A stretch of DNA of 64,000 nt from Apricaphanius iberus (lineage: Eukaryota > Chordata > Actinopteri > Cyprinodontiformes > Aphaniidae): positions 1 to 64,000 of the forward strand of contig JAPXFQ010001387.1 of the NCBI GenBank assembly GCA_028564705.1, read 5' to 3'. Made by a program: the position numbers and the translations under genes. Positions 21,782-33,560 of this stretch are shown piece after piece. Below the pieces are notes generated by a model, which worked only from the letters and a program-made list of their open reading frames with translations, was not told the origin of the DNA and ran no database searches. Positions within the stretch are counted from its first letter, which is position 1. Every line of letters begins with the position of its first letter.

Positions 21782-22701
21782 ATTGGCGATATTGTAAAAT
21801 ATGACTTTAAAAATCGGTTTTAAAATACACAGGCACGGGTCCTCTTTTCAGGGGAAAGCCATATTAGATGACATCTTTACTTCTCCAAGAGCCCGGACGG
21901 ACAAAGCGCACGGAACACGCCCGCGATTAAAACATTGATCTCCCCTCAAAATGCAAAAAAGTTTCGCCATAAATAAATTTTTACCTCTTCGCTAGTTCCA
22001 AGTGATGAAAGAGAGACTGATGTGCTCGTCATGTTGCTGCAAATAGATAATTCTCAGGGAATTGAGCGTTTGAAAACAGCACTAGTTGGACCTCCGTTGT
22101 TGAGTTACTTGATCGAAGACACAGATGCCGCATGCTTGTGATAGTTTAGGTATGCACTGCCTCCTAGCTGCTGAAAATTACACACTGTGCCTTTAAAATC
22201 ATATAAGATAAGCACGCCACCAGAATTACCTTAACAGCAGGAGTGACTGATGTGTCAGCTGCAAATCAACCTGGAGCATGTGAAGGACCTTCTCGGGGGT
22301 TTTGCAACAAAGCATACAGAATAAATGAAGTAAAAATAGTCCAACACAAACCTTTTAATTTTATATTCTGACTCGACCTTAGCCACTAGAGGGCACACCA
22401 TCAACCACTGCACTAATCAGTGACTGAAAGCACTCTTATTCCTCCATTACAGTTGATATACAGTGCCAAAATCCTTGTGCTTCAATAATGTCATACATTG
22501 TCTTTTTAAACTCTAAATGCAACATTTAATGCATACAAAACATTCAGATGGCAGACAATATGTTAAATTAGATTGACATTTCTAAATAACATTGGCTACA
22601 AATTACAATATTTGATCCTTGAAAGGACCATTTCTAGGATAGGTGATGTAAAATTGCAAATGCTTTTCCATTTGTTATACCCATGTGCTGTTAAGTAATG
22701 C

Positions 22702-23201
22702 TAAAGCCTAGTTACTTCTCTGTAAGCAAGTTTGCACCAACTGAGATGTTTTTTGTTTATGGTTCGCCGTTTCTTAGTCTCCATTCGTTGTTTGTTTTTT
22801 TGTGTAGCAAAGCAATTTCCCACCAGGACAGCAGGGGTCGCTGACTTTTCATGGCGGGTCTGCCTACCATTTCAGTGTAATTTCTGGTTATCTAGAGTTA
22901 ACTTCCCCATCTTGTGAACAAATTCCCCTCTCATGGAGCATTGGGGGACAGAAAATACGCTTTAATTAACCTGTAAAGCTTTTTACTAGAGGTTTTCTGG
23001 TGCTTTCTGGTGAAACAATCTCTGGCTGTTGTTGAGCTGACCAATCACAGGCCATATGCTCTCCGTTGACAAAGACGTATAGTTACAAAATTGGGCTCTA
23101 CTCCGTCTGTCCTTGCGTAGGTGACGGAGAGGCCTCAACGGATAATGGCGCTGCATCAATCCGTCTCCCGGTCAAAACACAGAAGTATGAACTAGGCTTT
23201 A
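22702..23201. mobile_element. MITE with TAAAGCCTAGTT ends (500 bp)
   Basis: Left TAAAGCCTAGTTACTTCTCTG and right CAGAAGTATGAACTAGGCTTTA are imperfect inverted repeats. No coding sequence is present. The end sequence resembles Harbinger-type teleost MITEs, but I cannot confirm the target duplication. Confidence 0.6.
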
Positions 23202-23299
23202 GGTGCACACATGGTATTTAAAGACAACTGAGTTTCACATTTCAATTACCAGTGGCAGTCCTTTCATCATCTCTAACTCCATAATCTCTTGTTTTTTTA

Positions 23300-23402
23300 T
23301 ATCAGCTTTTTAAAACAAATTTTGGCCAATGGCTCATATAGAAAACATTTAATGTATCAGCCTGATCTATTTGCTGGCCGATATGTCGGTTGGCCTCTAA
23401 TT
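23300..23402. repeat. Terminal fragment of the 'CGATAT' repeat family
   Basis: It reads 'CATATAGAAAACATTTAATG...GGCCGATATGTCGGTTGGCC' and parallels the right end of the repeat at 58985-59642 ('CCGATATATCGGCTGCCC'). Confidence 0.5.
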
Positions 23403-23849
23403 AGTGCATTAGACAGTAACTTGTCCTTGCACAGATGCCTCTTCAGCCTTCTTCTTTTGTACCCAACGAATACGTCCTCTTCAACAGCTCTTCAGTTAGC
23501 TCTCTCAGCTACATGTCTGAGGTCACTGGCTAAGGTATGCAGGTGTGGGATGGCGAGTAGAGGGCGCCAGGCCAGCGGGAAAATGTATGGGGGGGGAAAG
23601 CTCGAATATAGTCATACAGAAAATGATTCGGGATTAACATCGACATTGCTGAGAGGGGACCCCCTAGTGCCGTGGGGTCCTATGCGGCTGATTAATCTGA
23701 CTAATGGCTGAGCCAGCTCTGACAGTAGGCTTTTTAATATCTAAACAAATGCTGCCATTGAAGAGAATGTGATGAAACAAGCATTGCGCTAAAGAATGTG
23801 AAACACCCTCGTATTAGTATGTGTAACTAATGTCTGTCTTTGTTGCTAG

Positions 23850-24176
23850 GGCCATCGTGCAGCACACCACCACCGTCGCCATGCAGCCGACCATATATAT
23901 ACGGTCTATGCAACATGCCAAGGCCAAAACGGAGAAAGAGAGACACTTCCCGCTCCCAAACAGAATGGCTGGAAGCGTTGGCGCAGATGGACGAGAAATT
24001 TCAACAGCGTGAGCAGGAACGGGTGTTGGAGCAGAGACAGTATGACGAGCAAGTTCGACGGGAAACCATGGCACTGAGGGAGCGAGAAGTGACAGCACTC
24101 GAAGAATTGACCTCTCTGTTACGCGAGGTTGTAAACAGGTTGCCTCAGCAAGCCAGCGAAACCAGCAGAAATATAG
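23850..24176 (+). CDS. Coiled-coil exon, probable second exon of the Myb/SANT-like gene
   Basis: An acceptor (CTTTGTTGCTAG|GG) precedes an open frame GPSCSTPPPSPCSRPYIYG..., then a basic stretch MPRPKRRKRD and a Glu/Arg-rich coiled coil of about 65 residues (QREQERVLEQRQYDEQVRRE, ALEELTSLLREVVNRL). A donor (ATAG|GTAGGC) follows at 24176/24177. The exon at 16602-17064 ends in phase 1 and this one accepts phase 1, so splicing gives a continuous protein: Myb/SANT domain, acidic linker, basic patch, coiled coil. That domain order is common for Myb/SANT-like proteins, in which the coil mediates oligomerisation. The 6.8-kb intron is full of transposons. A third exon or a terminal stop is not identified; reading through reaches a stop at 24218-24220. 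Confidence 0.5.
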
Positions 24177-24220
24177 GTAGGCTGCATTTTACACATATTT
24201 TCTTCTTTCTGACAGAGTAA

Positions 24221-25394
24221 GATATTAATCCACGCTTCACACTTATTGTTGAGGTTGTGGTCCTGAAGCCAATTAAGGTAAGAAACCACTGATGACCTAT
24301 CCACTGCAGAGAATTATCGTAGTAGGTTGGCTGTTTAGTAACCTGGGACAAGAATGGCAAGACAATTGTGGATTTATTAAAAATATGGCAGGCCATTGTG
24401 TGTTTATTGGATTTCAAATGTTCTTTTTCCGCTACTTCTAATTAGCAGTTATAGGTGCAAGTCAATAGATGACAAAAATAATCAAGAAGATACTTAATTT
24501 CAGAGATTCAAATTGAAAAGTGAGACATATGTATCTCACAGAATTGAGTATGGGTAATACCATAATCTTGTGGAACATAACTCAAAAAAATTTCATGGAT
24601 AAGGCTCAGATTTATTCGTAAAGCATAACTGAAATATTGGAAAGGAAATGCTGCTGGGGGTGCTGATAAACCTATAGGTGCAATTCTTCTTTACACGCTA
24701 TTTGTTGGTGTTACAAAGTCGCCAGTATAGGCTGCCGTTATCACTGTTGCTTGAGCACCTTTTTCCTACCAAACTTTTTTCCACTCCCACTCATCTTTAT
24801 ATGTATATTCTTGTACAGCATAACGTCTATTTAATGTTTCTTAGTTAAAAAATGATGTCCTTGCTCAAACAGAAAATTTAAAAGCATGTTGTGTGTTTAT
24901 CTTCAGCTCCCCTGAATGACTACTTTTCCATTTTTCATGCAATCACTTTCCGCATCTGAGAGCAGAAATTTTTGTTCCTACTCAAGCTTAGTCAGATTGG
25001 ATGGAGATGTGTCTGTAAACAATTTCCAAAGCTTCCCAAAGATTCTCAGATTGATTTAGTTCTTGATTTTGACTGGACCATTCAAATAACTATATACTTT
25101 GATCTGTTTATATGTTCCAGGTTCAGTCAAACTTTCTTTACAAAAGCAATAGATACACGGATTGCAACTCAAAGCGCTTTACAGAGGAAAAATCATCCCA
25201 CATAAACCTCATTCCCTCCCCCCAGATTTAAAAGCATGAGCACATTTATACATGTATATATGTATGTATATACGATGTTCTAATGATGGAGGATGAACCG
25301 CCATCCCAGACTCATTGTGTTATGCAGCCTCTTATTGGTTTTCTTCTAAAATTACCCTGTATTTAACTCATTCATAATAATAGATTGCGTCTAA
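24221..25394. other. Non-coding stretch, no gene recognised
   Basis: AT-rich sequence with short frames only. If the Myb/SANT gene has further exons, I could not pick them out here. Confidence 0.5.
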
Positions 25395-25665
25395 ATATCA
25401 TTTTTTGAGACCCCCAAAGTGCTTTACAATTCTAATATTAATTCATTCACACACTGGTTGAAGCACGTTACAATTGCAGCCACAGCTGCTCTGGGTCAGG
25501 CTGATACAAGCAAGGCTGCCATTTGCCATTGGCCCTTATGGCCAACATGAAGGCAGTTAAGTGCTTTGCCCAAGGACACAACGGCATGTAAAGGAGGAAG
25601 CTAATCCACAATTTCTGGGTTGCATGCCAACAACTTTACCACTGAGCTCAGGGTATTTCCTAGGT
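25395..25665 (-). repeat. tRNA-derived SINE, antisense
   Basis: Read on the minus strand, the right end gives TGAGCTCAGTGGTAAAGTTG followed by GGCATGCAACCCAGAAATTG, a tRNA-like head with decayed A and B boxes. The body contains 'GCCCAAGGACACAACGGCAT' and 'CAAAGTGCTTTACAATTC' in plus-strand sense. Box decay argues against a functional tRNA gene. Confidence 0.65.
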
Positions 25666-25865
25666 TAAAAAAGGTCAGTAAAGGACTTGAAAGGACACGA
25701 GTTTTTCATGTGTTTTTTTTTTGGCCCACATGCATTTCCGCTTATCGCTTATAGCGTGAATAAAAAATCAGAGCTACTCAACAAAGGATACATCGCTCAA
25801 TAACCAAATGTATTTACAGCATAGAGCCATCTGGCTCTATGTTTCTTAGATCTTAGGTATTCCAT

Positions 25866-26165
25866 TCAATAGATATGGGTCGGTGCTATTAAAAACGTTT
25901 TTTTAGCTGTTATCTTAATTATATGCCAGAAATTCACTGACTTAATACTTTGTTTGAGTGACAGTAACACCAGGGAAACTGTATTAACCCTTTCAGACAC
26001 AAAACTTAAAACGGCCATGTTGACTTTTCCTTCCTGTTTTAGCTGTGAAAAGGGCAAACTATTCTATAAAAAAAATTACATTGATTTTCGAACTTGTGAA
26101 TCAATTCGATTTCTATAAGAATTGATTCAGAATATATTTTTCAGCTTTTCTTTTCAGAACAGCAC
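25866..26165. repeat. Interspersed repeat, family G, copy 2
   Basis: It shares 'ATATGGGTCGGTGCTA', 'GCTGTTATCTTAATTATATG' and 'TCGAACTTGTGAATC' with 17495-17784. Both ends are worn. Confidence 0.55.
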
Positions 26166-26334
26166 TAGTTACAGATAAATTTTTTGCAAAGAGAACGATG
26201 TTCGTGAGTGGCGTATAAAACAAAGATATTTTTACAGACCTGCATATTCCTTTTTGAATTTTCAGTTAAAAGAAATTTGTTTGTGACTGGGTGAAATTAG
26301 CATCTTTTCTATGTATGGCTCTGGATGAAACAAT

Positions 26335-26700
26335 TTCAATTCAATTCATTTTATTTATATAGCGCCGTTTCACAACAGATGTCATCTCAAGGCACTTTAC
26401 GAGAGAGTTATTACAATACAATGTTTAATTTAGGAATTAGAGAACCACTGAAGATTGCGTCGTGAATTCTCAGCAATCCCTGACACTGAGCAAGCATGAA
26501 GCGACAGTGGAGAGGAAAAACTCCCTTTTAACAGGAAGAAACCTCCAGCAGAACCAGGCTCATCATAAGCGGTAATCTGCCGAGACCGTCTGGGGTTTGG
26601 AGAAGGCAGCAGAGACACAGAAAGAGCAACAGAACTGATGCAGAATCTAGTAGCTGCACGTGGAGAACGTTCCGCCACTGGAATGCTATCTTAGTGAAGC
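26335..26700 (+). repeat. Teleost interspersed repeat, copy 2 (family of 2967-3345)
   Basis: This is the clearest plus-strand copy, from TTCAATTCATTTTATTTATA through 'CACAACAGATGTCATCTCAA' and 'AACAGGAAGAAACCTCCAGC' to about 26700. The minus-strand 82-residue frame inside is a repeat by-product. Confidence 0.8.
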
Positions 26701-27480
26701 CAATTAAGCTGCATGCACTGACAGTGCAGTTGCAGAGCGAGTTGGGTCTCTAGTCTACAAGGAAAGTTTATTCATTAACATCTCCATCTTGAGCTGGTGG
26801 CGGCAGTAAATTAAACAGTGGCAGCCGCCACTGACATCTCTATGTAGGAAAAACTTTGGAGCTACAGCCTCTGCATTTTTCCATCAACTCACAGCTTCTC
26901 TGTCCCTGTTGAAAAACAGCATCCACAAAGAATGATGATATTTCTACCACATTTCCATGCAGGGACAGTTTGTTCATGATGGCTAAATAGTGTAAATAAA
27001 ACATATTTTTAATTATTAATTTCAAGACGCTACTTACTTGGTAGAGCAACTTGAATATCATATTGTATTTACCAAAAGAGATTTATTTTGTCTGCCTAAG
27101 AAAGTTGAAAATATGTTCTGAAGTCCAATGACTGAAGTCCAATGACTTTCTGCAGTGTGCAGAAACATTGATCTATTCAGTCAGGAATCTGTCCCATAAC
27201 ACAAGACTGGTGCAGCTGCTTAAAGCATACTGAAGCAAATTGTTCAGGTTAGCTGTCAAGGCGTGATCAGACGGGAAAAGGCACTAGTTTATTCATTCAG
27301 GGAACAGACTATCAGGAGCACCACCTGTCACGTCTTCTCCCGCCGAAGCAGCTGGGGGAGCTGTAGAAATACTCATTTTATATGTCATGATATTTATGTC
27401 TGGAATACAGGTCATGTGTTATTAAGTACGGTAAAACTCTGCGGCAAATTTCTACTGGTGGCTACATAGACATATAAATA
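26701..27480. other. Non-coding stretch, no gene recognised
   Basis: Short frames only. A small direct repeat 'TGAAGTCCAATGACT' occurs twice at 27120-27145. Confidence 0.5.
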
Positions 27481-27482
27481 TA

Positions 27483-29044
27483 TACTGCTCACAAAATTAA
27501 AGGAGCAGTTGAAAGAAACACATTAGATAAATCAGATCTCAATATGAAGTTGGATATCTATACAAATAACGACAGGGCAATGTCTTAGGAACAAAAGGAT
27601 GCCAAGTCTTTTAATGGAAATAAAAGTTTTCAGCCTACAGAGGGCTCAATTGTGTAGACACCCTAAAATCAGAGTGAAATGAAGATGTGGCAGGCTTGTC
27701 CATTTTTTCAAAAACATAATTTCTGCAACTTAAAATGCTTTTCAGTATCTTGTGTGGCCCCCACGAGCTTGTATGCATGCTTGACAACGTCAGGGCATGC
27801 TCCCAATGAGATGATGGATGGTGTCTTGTGGCATTTCCTCACAGATCTGTGTGAGAGCATCCCTGAGCTGTTCCACAGTCTGAGGAGCAACCTGGCGGCA
27901 CCTATTGGACCAAAACAGTGTCCAACAGATGTTCTATTGGGTTTAAGTCAGGGGATCGTGAAAGGCCATTCACTTGTTTCAATTCCTTCATCCTCCAGGT
28001 ACTGCCTGCATACTCTTGCCACATGAGGCCGGGCATTGTCGTGCATCAGGAGGAAACCAGGACCTACTGCACCAGTGTAGGGTCTGACAATGGGTTCAAG
28101 GATTTCATCTCGATACCTTATGGCAGTCAGAGCACCATTTCCTAGGCAGTAGAGGTCTGTGCGTCCCTCCATGGATATGCCTCCCCAGACCATCACTGAC
28201 CCACCACCAAACCTGTGATGTTGAACGACGTTGCAGGCAGCATAACGTTCTCCTTGTCTTCTCCAGACTCTTTCACGTCAATCACTGGTGCTCAGGGTGA
28301 ACCTGCTCTCGTCTGTAAAAAGTACAGGGCGCCAGTGGTGGACTTGCCAATTCTGGTGTTCTTGAGCAAATGCCAGTCGAGCTCCACAGTGCTGGGCAGT
28401 GAGCACAGGGCCCACTACAGGACGTCGGGCCCTCAGGCCATCTTCATGAAGTCTGTTCCTGATTGTTTGTGTGGATATTCACACCAGTGACCCTCTGGAC
28501 GTCATTCTGTAGGGCACAAGCAGTGATCAGCCTGTTTCGCCTTGCACAAAGGAGCAGTTATCGTTCCTGCTGATGGGTTGAGGACCTTCTACGGCCCTGT
28601 CCAGCTCTCCGAGGATAACCACCAGTCTCCTGAAATCTCCTCCATGTTATGGAGATTGTGCTGGGAGACACATTAAACCTTCTTGCTGCAGCACGTGTGG
28701 ATGTGCCATCCTGGAGAAGTTGGACAACCTGTGCAACTTCTGCAGGGTTAAGGAATCGCCTCATATTGCCAGTAGAGATAACTACTCAAGCCAAAACCAT
28801 CCAAAAAAGATCATGAAGGAGAAACTTGAAATGACCTCCACATGTAAACAGTCCTGTTTTGAGAGTTTTATAATTGTTGCCACTGTAGTGCACCTGTTGT
28901 TAAGTCCATGAACACCAAAACAGCTGAAAGTGATTAACGATGCCCTCAGCTGCTTAACCAACCAGACAATTATCAGACAGGTCTAATTGATTTCATGCCA
29001 GGCCCAATAAAAAAAAAGTTTTCCTTTAATTTTTGTGAACAGTT
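27483..29044 (-). mobile_element. Tc1/mariner transposon, decayed, second family
   Basis: The ends TACTGCTCACAAAATTAAAG and CTTTAATTTTTGTGAACAGTT (inverted) are flanked by TA on each side. At about 1.56 kb the length is normal for Tc1. The transposase on the minus strand is broken. Sequence and ends differ from the intact element at 11087. Confidence 0.85.
27700..28764 (-). pseudogene. Tc1-like transposase pseudogene
   Basis: The N-terminal piece (28558-28764) reads MRRFLNPAEVAQVVQLLQDG followed by a helix-turn-helix, FNVSPSTISITWRRFQETG. The central catalytic piece (27948-28196) has MMVWGGIS and LLMHDNARPHVAR, which carries the second Asp. Just downstream the text still encodes DLNPIEHL with the third acidic residue, but in another frame and followed by stops. 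At least two frameshifts are needed to join the parts. Confidence 0.85.
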
Positions 29045-29107
29045 TATATCTATATGTCTATATGTATCGTGAAAATGTACCCAATATAGCAACGTTGTAT
29101 TCGGCCT

Positions 29108-29300
29108 GCAGCCCATAGACCTATATAAAGAATAGACCCCACATTGCCCGCTCGGAAGCAAGAAATGTGGCGGCCATCTTGGACCGATAGTCCTCTCCGC
29201 AGACAAACCAAAACAACAGCAGCTGTAGCTACAAGATGCCTCAGCACTCTGGGATGTATTCTTGTTCTAATCAATGGACTATTGAGAGGTAGGGCTCAGG
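29108..29300 (+). repeat. Repeat carrying a decayed THAP-like first exon
   Basis: Text of a common fish repeat ('ATAGACCTATATAAAGAATA', 'GGCGGCCATCTTGGACCGAT') is followed by ATG at 29236 encoding MPQHSGMYSCSNQWTIER and a donor GTAGGG. The spacing and the SCSN word resemble the start of a THAP zinc finger exon, as found in P-element-like transposons, but the first Cys of the zinc site is not clearly kept. Confidence 0.4.
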
Positions 29301-30794
29301 ATTACATTTAAAGTAAGATTGAAAATGTTTATTGCTTGCATTTTGTAAATATATTATTACTCTGTCTTTATTGTCCACCAGCAAAATCCTGCTTGCTAGC
29401 TAATGTTAGCTACATGTTTAGTGCCAGTGTTCCCCAGCTGTGTAAATTACCTGAGACTTTAGCGTACATAACAGAACACTGATTTAGATTACAACAGACA
29501 GGGGAATGCTACTGTAGAAATAAAACTAATATTACTGGTAAAATATGTCTCACATCTCATACGCACCTATCTGACTGTAGAAAAGTTTGTTAACAACTTT
29601 ACTGATAATTTCATCAGCTTTATTAGCAACCAAAAGTATAAAGTGAAGTTTTAAGGAATCTGAAGGAAGAATTAATGAGGAAAATATAAATAAAATAGTA
29701 ATACAGAAAAGTATTTATGAAATGGAAAGAACTGACATAATGAGATTAATCGCCTATTTTCAATTTGAAGGTTCCCCAAAGAAGAACTGGATAATTGCCA
29801 TAAGGAGAGAAGTCTTCACTGTAACTAAACAAGACAATGCTGGAGAAAGAAGAACGTCACACCAGAATAAAACTTTTTTATTTAAGACCAATAAAGATAA
29901 ACATATGTTTTGTATTGTGTTATGACAGAATAAAGAGGGAAATAATTGTTTTTTTATTTTCATTACTGTGAACAAAGTCAAACGTATACATACATTTATA
30001 TATATGCGTGTGTATGTAGATGTATAATATACGTGTGTATGCATATATCTATGTGTGTGTGTATATATATAAATATATATATGTGTGTTTGTGCATATTG
30101 TATATATTTATTAAGACTTTCTGCTACTCTGTCACATATATAGGCAATGTTATTTTATTTATATAGCATACTTTATAAAGAAGTCATTTCAAGGAGCTTT
30201 ACATTATTGCAGAAATTTGAAAATTAAAACAGAATCAATAAGAGAAAGCATAAACTGCCATTTAAAAAACAATAGCATTTAATAATAAAAAACAAATTTG
30301 GAATAATAGTATTGGCAATAATAGGAGTAGTTACACATAAGCAAGTCTACATAGGAATGTTTTAATTTTAGATTTAAAAGAGTATATACATAGACACAAA
30401 GATATGTGTGTGTCTGGTATGTATATATATATATATTATATATATAATATAATCATTAAAAATGTGATCTGCTACTCCACATATTGGGTTTTATCTTATT
30501 TATATTGTGATTATTGTTTTACATCTCAGTATTTCTGAGTATATCTGGATAGTTTACTACTGTTAATCCAAAATTAAAAATTAAATTACAACAAGGTATG
30601 TCTCTTGTATTATAGATTCATATATCAATGTTTCAGAAACAAAAGCACAATAAAATCATTTAGTATTCAAGGAGTTATGATGGATTAAACGCACTGACGC
30701 TTCATTAAAAAGGAGCAGGGCATACCGATACAAGATGGCGGCCCCACAGCGTTCGATACCCGCTTACTCCGATGCGGGGTGCTGTTTTGTTATG
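29301..30794. other. Non-coding, microsatellite-rich
   Basis: It holds TA/TG-rich tracts at about 29990-30115 and 30420-30445 and a teleost repeat piece at about 30145-30250 ('TTTTATTTATATAGCATACT'). The text 'ACAAGATGGCGGCCCCACAG' at 30732 may be the far end of a repeat. No gene is recognised. Confidence 0.5.
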
Positions 30795-30806
30795 CATGGT
30801 GCACCC

Positions 30807-31058
30807 TTTTTTTTTTTTCAAATATCTTTATCATTCAATAATGATAACAATATAAAGAACAAAAAAAACAAATCACAAACATTCCAGACCATGACAAAGG
30901 TAAAAAAAAAAAAAATAAATAAAAAAAAGGTAATTCGTATAAAACAAACATTACTAAAACATTTAGAAAAATAAAATATGCCAGATAAATAATATAAGAA
31001 TTATAAAGCAACTATCTGAAATAAATTAATAGATTTAAAAAGAAGTAAATAAAAACGA
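30807..31058 (-). mobile_element. 5'-truncated LINE insertion with 12-bp target duplication
   Basis: The duplication CATGGTGCACCC is exact at 30795-30806 and 31059-31070. The insert begins with poly-T in plus sense, so read on the minus strand it is an A-rich LINE 3' end finishing TGATAAAGATATTTGAAAAA. This tail resembles those at 15780 and 16450. It is a textbook product of target-primed reverse transcription. Confidence 0.9.
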
Positions 31059-31070
31059 CATGGTGCACCC

Positions 31071-32292
31071 TGCCTAAACTATTAGAAGAAGAAATACGTA
31101 TTCCCTGTATACTGGTTCCGCTTCCTGCGGAGCTCCACTCGTTTTCCAAACTTGTCATCTCGTCTCGTCTGCGCGGTGCAGTTTCACTACAGCCAGATTG
31201 AAGTAAGGCTGCCTGAACAACCGTGCATTTTGTATTGAGATTTATTTTTCGCTTCAAGTCAAGATGTTTACTGCTAATATGCTAAAGTAAACGTCACTAT
31301 TATGTAACTAAAAACTGAGAGGAGCCGCGAATTCTACCAGGATTTTCCCCCTCCACTAAATCTGCAAGTAGCCTAACTCATAAAGTTAAGTATATTTTGC
31401 GAAAAGAGAAGCAGACATATTGTAGAGTTTATGTAAAGCCGTTTCACTTCCAATAGTTTGTAGTCAGGTTTAAAGAGAAACTGGGCAACGTGTGCTAATA
31501 CCTTATTTTATTTTTTAGTATTATTTAAATGCTTGTAACTTAATTTAGGTTACAAACCCAGTTACTATTTTGTAAAATACTGAGGTCTTCTAAAATGTAA
31601 AACAAAAAATGAACGTGTACTTTGCTTCTTTTTGTTTCCGTCAGAAGGAAATAGTCATTAGTGTCGTTAGGTAAATAACGACACTAGGTTGGGTCGTTAC
31701 GTAATGCTGCAGCAAACGCCTACAAAGGTTTTACGAAAGGTAGAAAGGCGGAAATAGTTTAGAACAGTATTTTAAAGCTGACCGTGGCCCTATTGGCAAT
31801 ACTGAGATTGTCTTGGTAAACTCGTCAGTCTCTCCATGTAGGAAATTATTGATGCCATCCTGCTTTCAATGATCATTTAGTTGTTAAATCAATTCTCAAG
31901 GCTGAGTTTTTAAAATGCACTACTCAGGCGATTTTTGGATTAGTTTAAGCGTCTTCAGGCCTGCAATGACTACATCAAGAGTTTTTGAGGACTGAAAGTC
32001 AGCATTATGGTCAATAAAGCCCATCAGTTATGTTTATAGAAATACCACTGTGTATCTTCGCTTCACAAGTAATGGAGGGAAATGGTTGTTCAAAATTCTC
32101 TAGTGGTATTTCTAATTTAATTCAGAGTATGCAGTACTATCTGAAAATTTGTGTTTTGCTCGGTGTGTATTCATTTGAGTTCTAATACCAATCTCTAAAA
32201 TTTGACAAATTGGGGCGACTGCTCACGCTGGAATAAAAGTCATTCAGCCATCATCTATCCTTGCTAATTCTAGCAGGATTTTGTGTGTGTGT
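31071..32292. other. Non-coding stretch, no gene recognised
   Basis: Frames are short. A potential splice donor (GATTGAA|GTAAGG) at about 31203 follows a GC-richer patch, but nothing links it to a gene. Confidence 0.4.
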
Positions 32293-32999
32293 TAGGGCTG
32301 AACAGTTAATTGCATATACAATAATTTCACAATATTGCAAAATCAGATTTTCTAATCACAAAGGCTGCAATTTGGTCATGAGCATGAGATCTGGGAAAGT
32401 CACATGACTTGTGAGCAGCTCAAACAATGCAATAAAATGGTCTAAAGCAGAACTATTCAATTACTTTCTCTCGTCGATCAGCTTTGGGCCGGATACACAG
32501 ATCTTTATGTATTTCACTGACAACATTTATAAGTAATATTTTGATATTATTACCTCCACCACTGCTACAAAAACAGCTAAAAATAATACTCCACATTGTC
32601 TATTGTTTTAATGATCTGCATCAATTCAACGTTTGCATAGCTGTTATCAAATACAAAACATTTGTATGTTTTTTTTTTTATTAATCTGCATTAACTCAAT
32701 CGCACCTACTAAATTAACATTTGCAATAACCATACCATAGCTTAACATTATGTATTGTACTGGTATTTATTAGTAATACTATGACTGATATTATTATTAC
32801 CACCTCCATTACTACAACCAAAAATAATAGCAATGCACAATGTATTTTAAATATTTTAACAATCTGCATCACTTCAGCAGCTGCAGAGCTGGTAACAAAA
32901 ACATTTTTATGGTTTTATTAACCTGCATTAACTCAGTCCCAGCTACTAAATAAAAATTAACAATAACCATAACATAGCTTGACTGTTATTCCTGCAACT

Positions 33000-33560
33000 T
33001 TAGTACGAGAGGTGGCACTTTTTGTTTTGAGCAAGAGATGGAATATTTGGCTCATAGGAGCTTAGTGCAATCCGCAGGCAGTAGTGGAGAGTGGAGTCGG
33101 TGAGAGAGGAGCGCAGGTTTGTTTTGATTGCGTTAATATGGGAAAAGCTGGATTCACAAATATAGGTGGATCCAAACATACTGAGAACAGTCACAGCTAC
33201 ATTCTTGAGGTTTGGGAACTGATGGGCATTGATCTGACTCCAAACCTTAACAGAGCCATTTGTGCGCAGCTCTTGTGGCAATAGTAAGTTACGACTGCAT
33301 GTCCACTAACTCCAGAAGGAACTATCCCTCGTCGATAGAAGACACCACTTCCTTTGCTTTGACGGAAAAGGTTTCCTCAGCAGTGACAGCAAATGGATAT
33401 TTCGTTAGCTGCATCGCCTCCGTAGGAAGTGACAGATCCTCCAGGCGACTGGCAAAGTTGTCCTTTAGTTCCGCAACTAAACCAGAGGAGAGGTGGATTC
33501 ATGGAGCGTTGGAAAATGCAGCATTCTTTCCCCAGTCCAAGTCAGTTGCAAACATCAGGG
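33000..33560 (-). pseudogene. hAT transposase C-terminal relic
   Basis: The minus-strand frame 33000-33281 encodes a hAT C-terminal dimerisation domain: NLKNVAVTVLSMFGSTYICE followed by SSFSHINAIKTNLRSSLTD and LHYCLRIAL. Upstream (to 33560) the reading continues as LSSGLVAELKDNFASRLEDL and AEETFSVKAKEVVSSIDEG but meets in-frame stops and a frame change. The C-terminal domain is needed for hAT transposase assembly; this copy is not functional. It resembles the SPIN-like hAT group, by impression only. Confidence 0.8.

Larger units (their letters stand above)
20603..22192. mobile_element. Second TTAA-target DNA transposon, split by a hAT element
   Basis: The left end is TTAA|AGTGACAGTATGTAGTTTTT (TTAA at 20599-20602) and the right end is AAAATTACACACTGTGCCT|TTAA (22193-22196). 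The two ends are imperfect inverted repeats. Without the inserted hAT (20704-21781 and one duplication) it is about 500 bp. No coding sequence is present. Confidence 0.75.

Noticed and set aside
23289..23711. 140-residue plus-strand frame
   Set aside because: It starts within the 'CGATAT' repeat fragment, has no domain, and lacks splice signals that would link it to the coiled-coil exon downstream.
25620..25665. Possible tRNA gene
   Set aside because: The A- and B-box-like text belongs to a decayed SINE head and cannot fold into a good cloverleaf. The heads at 35.6 and 36.0 kb were rejected for the same reason.
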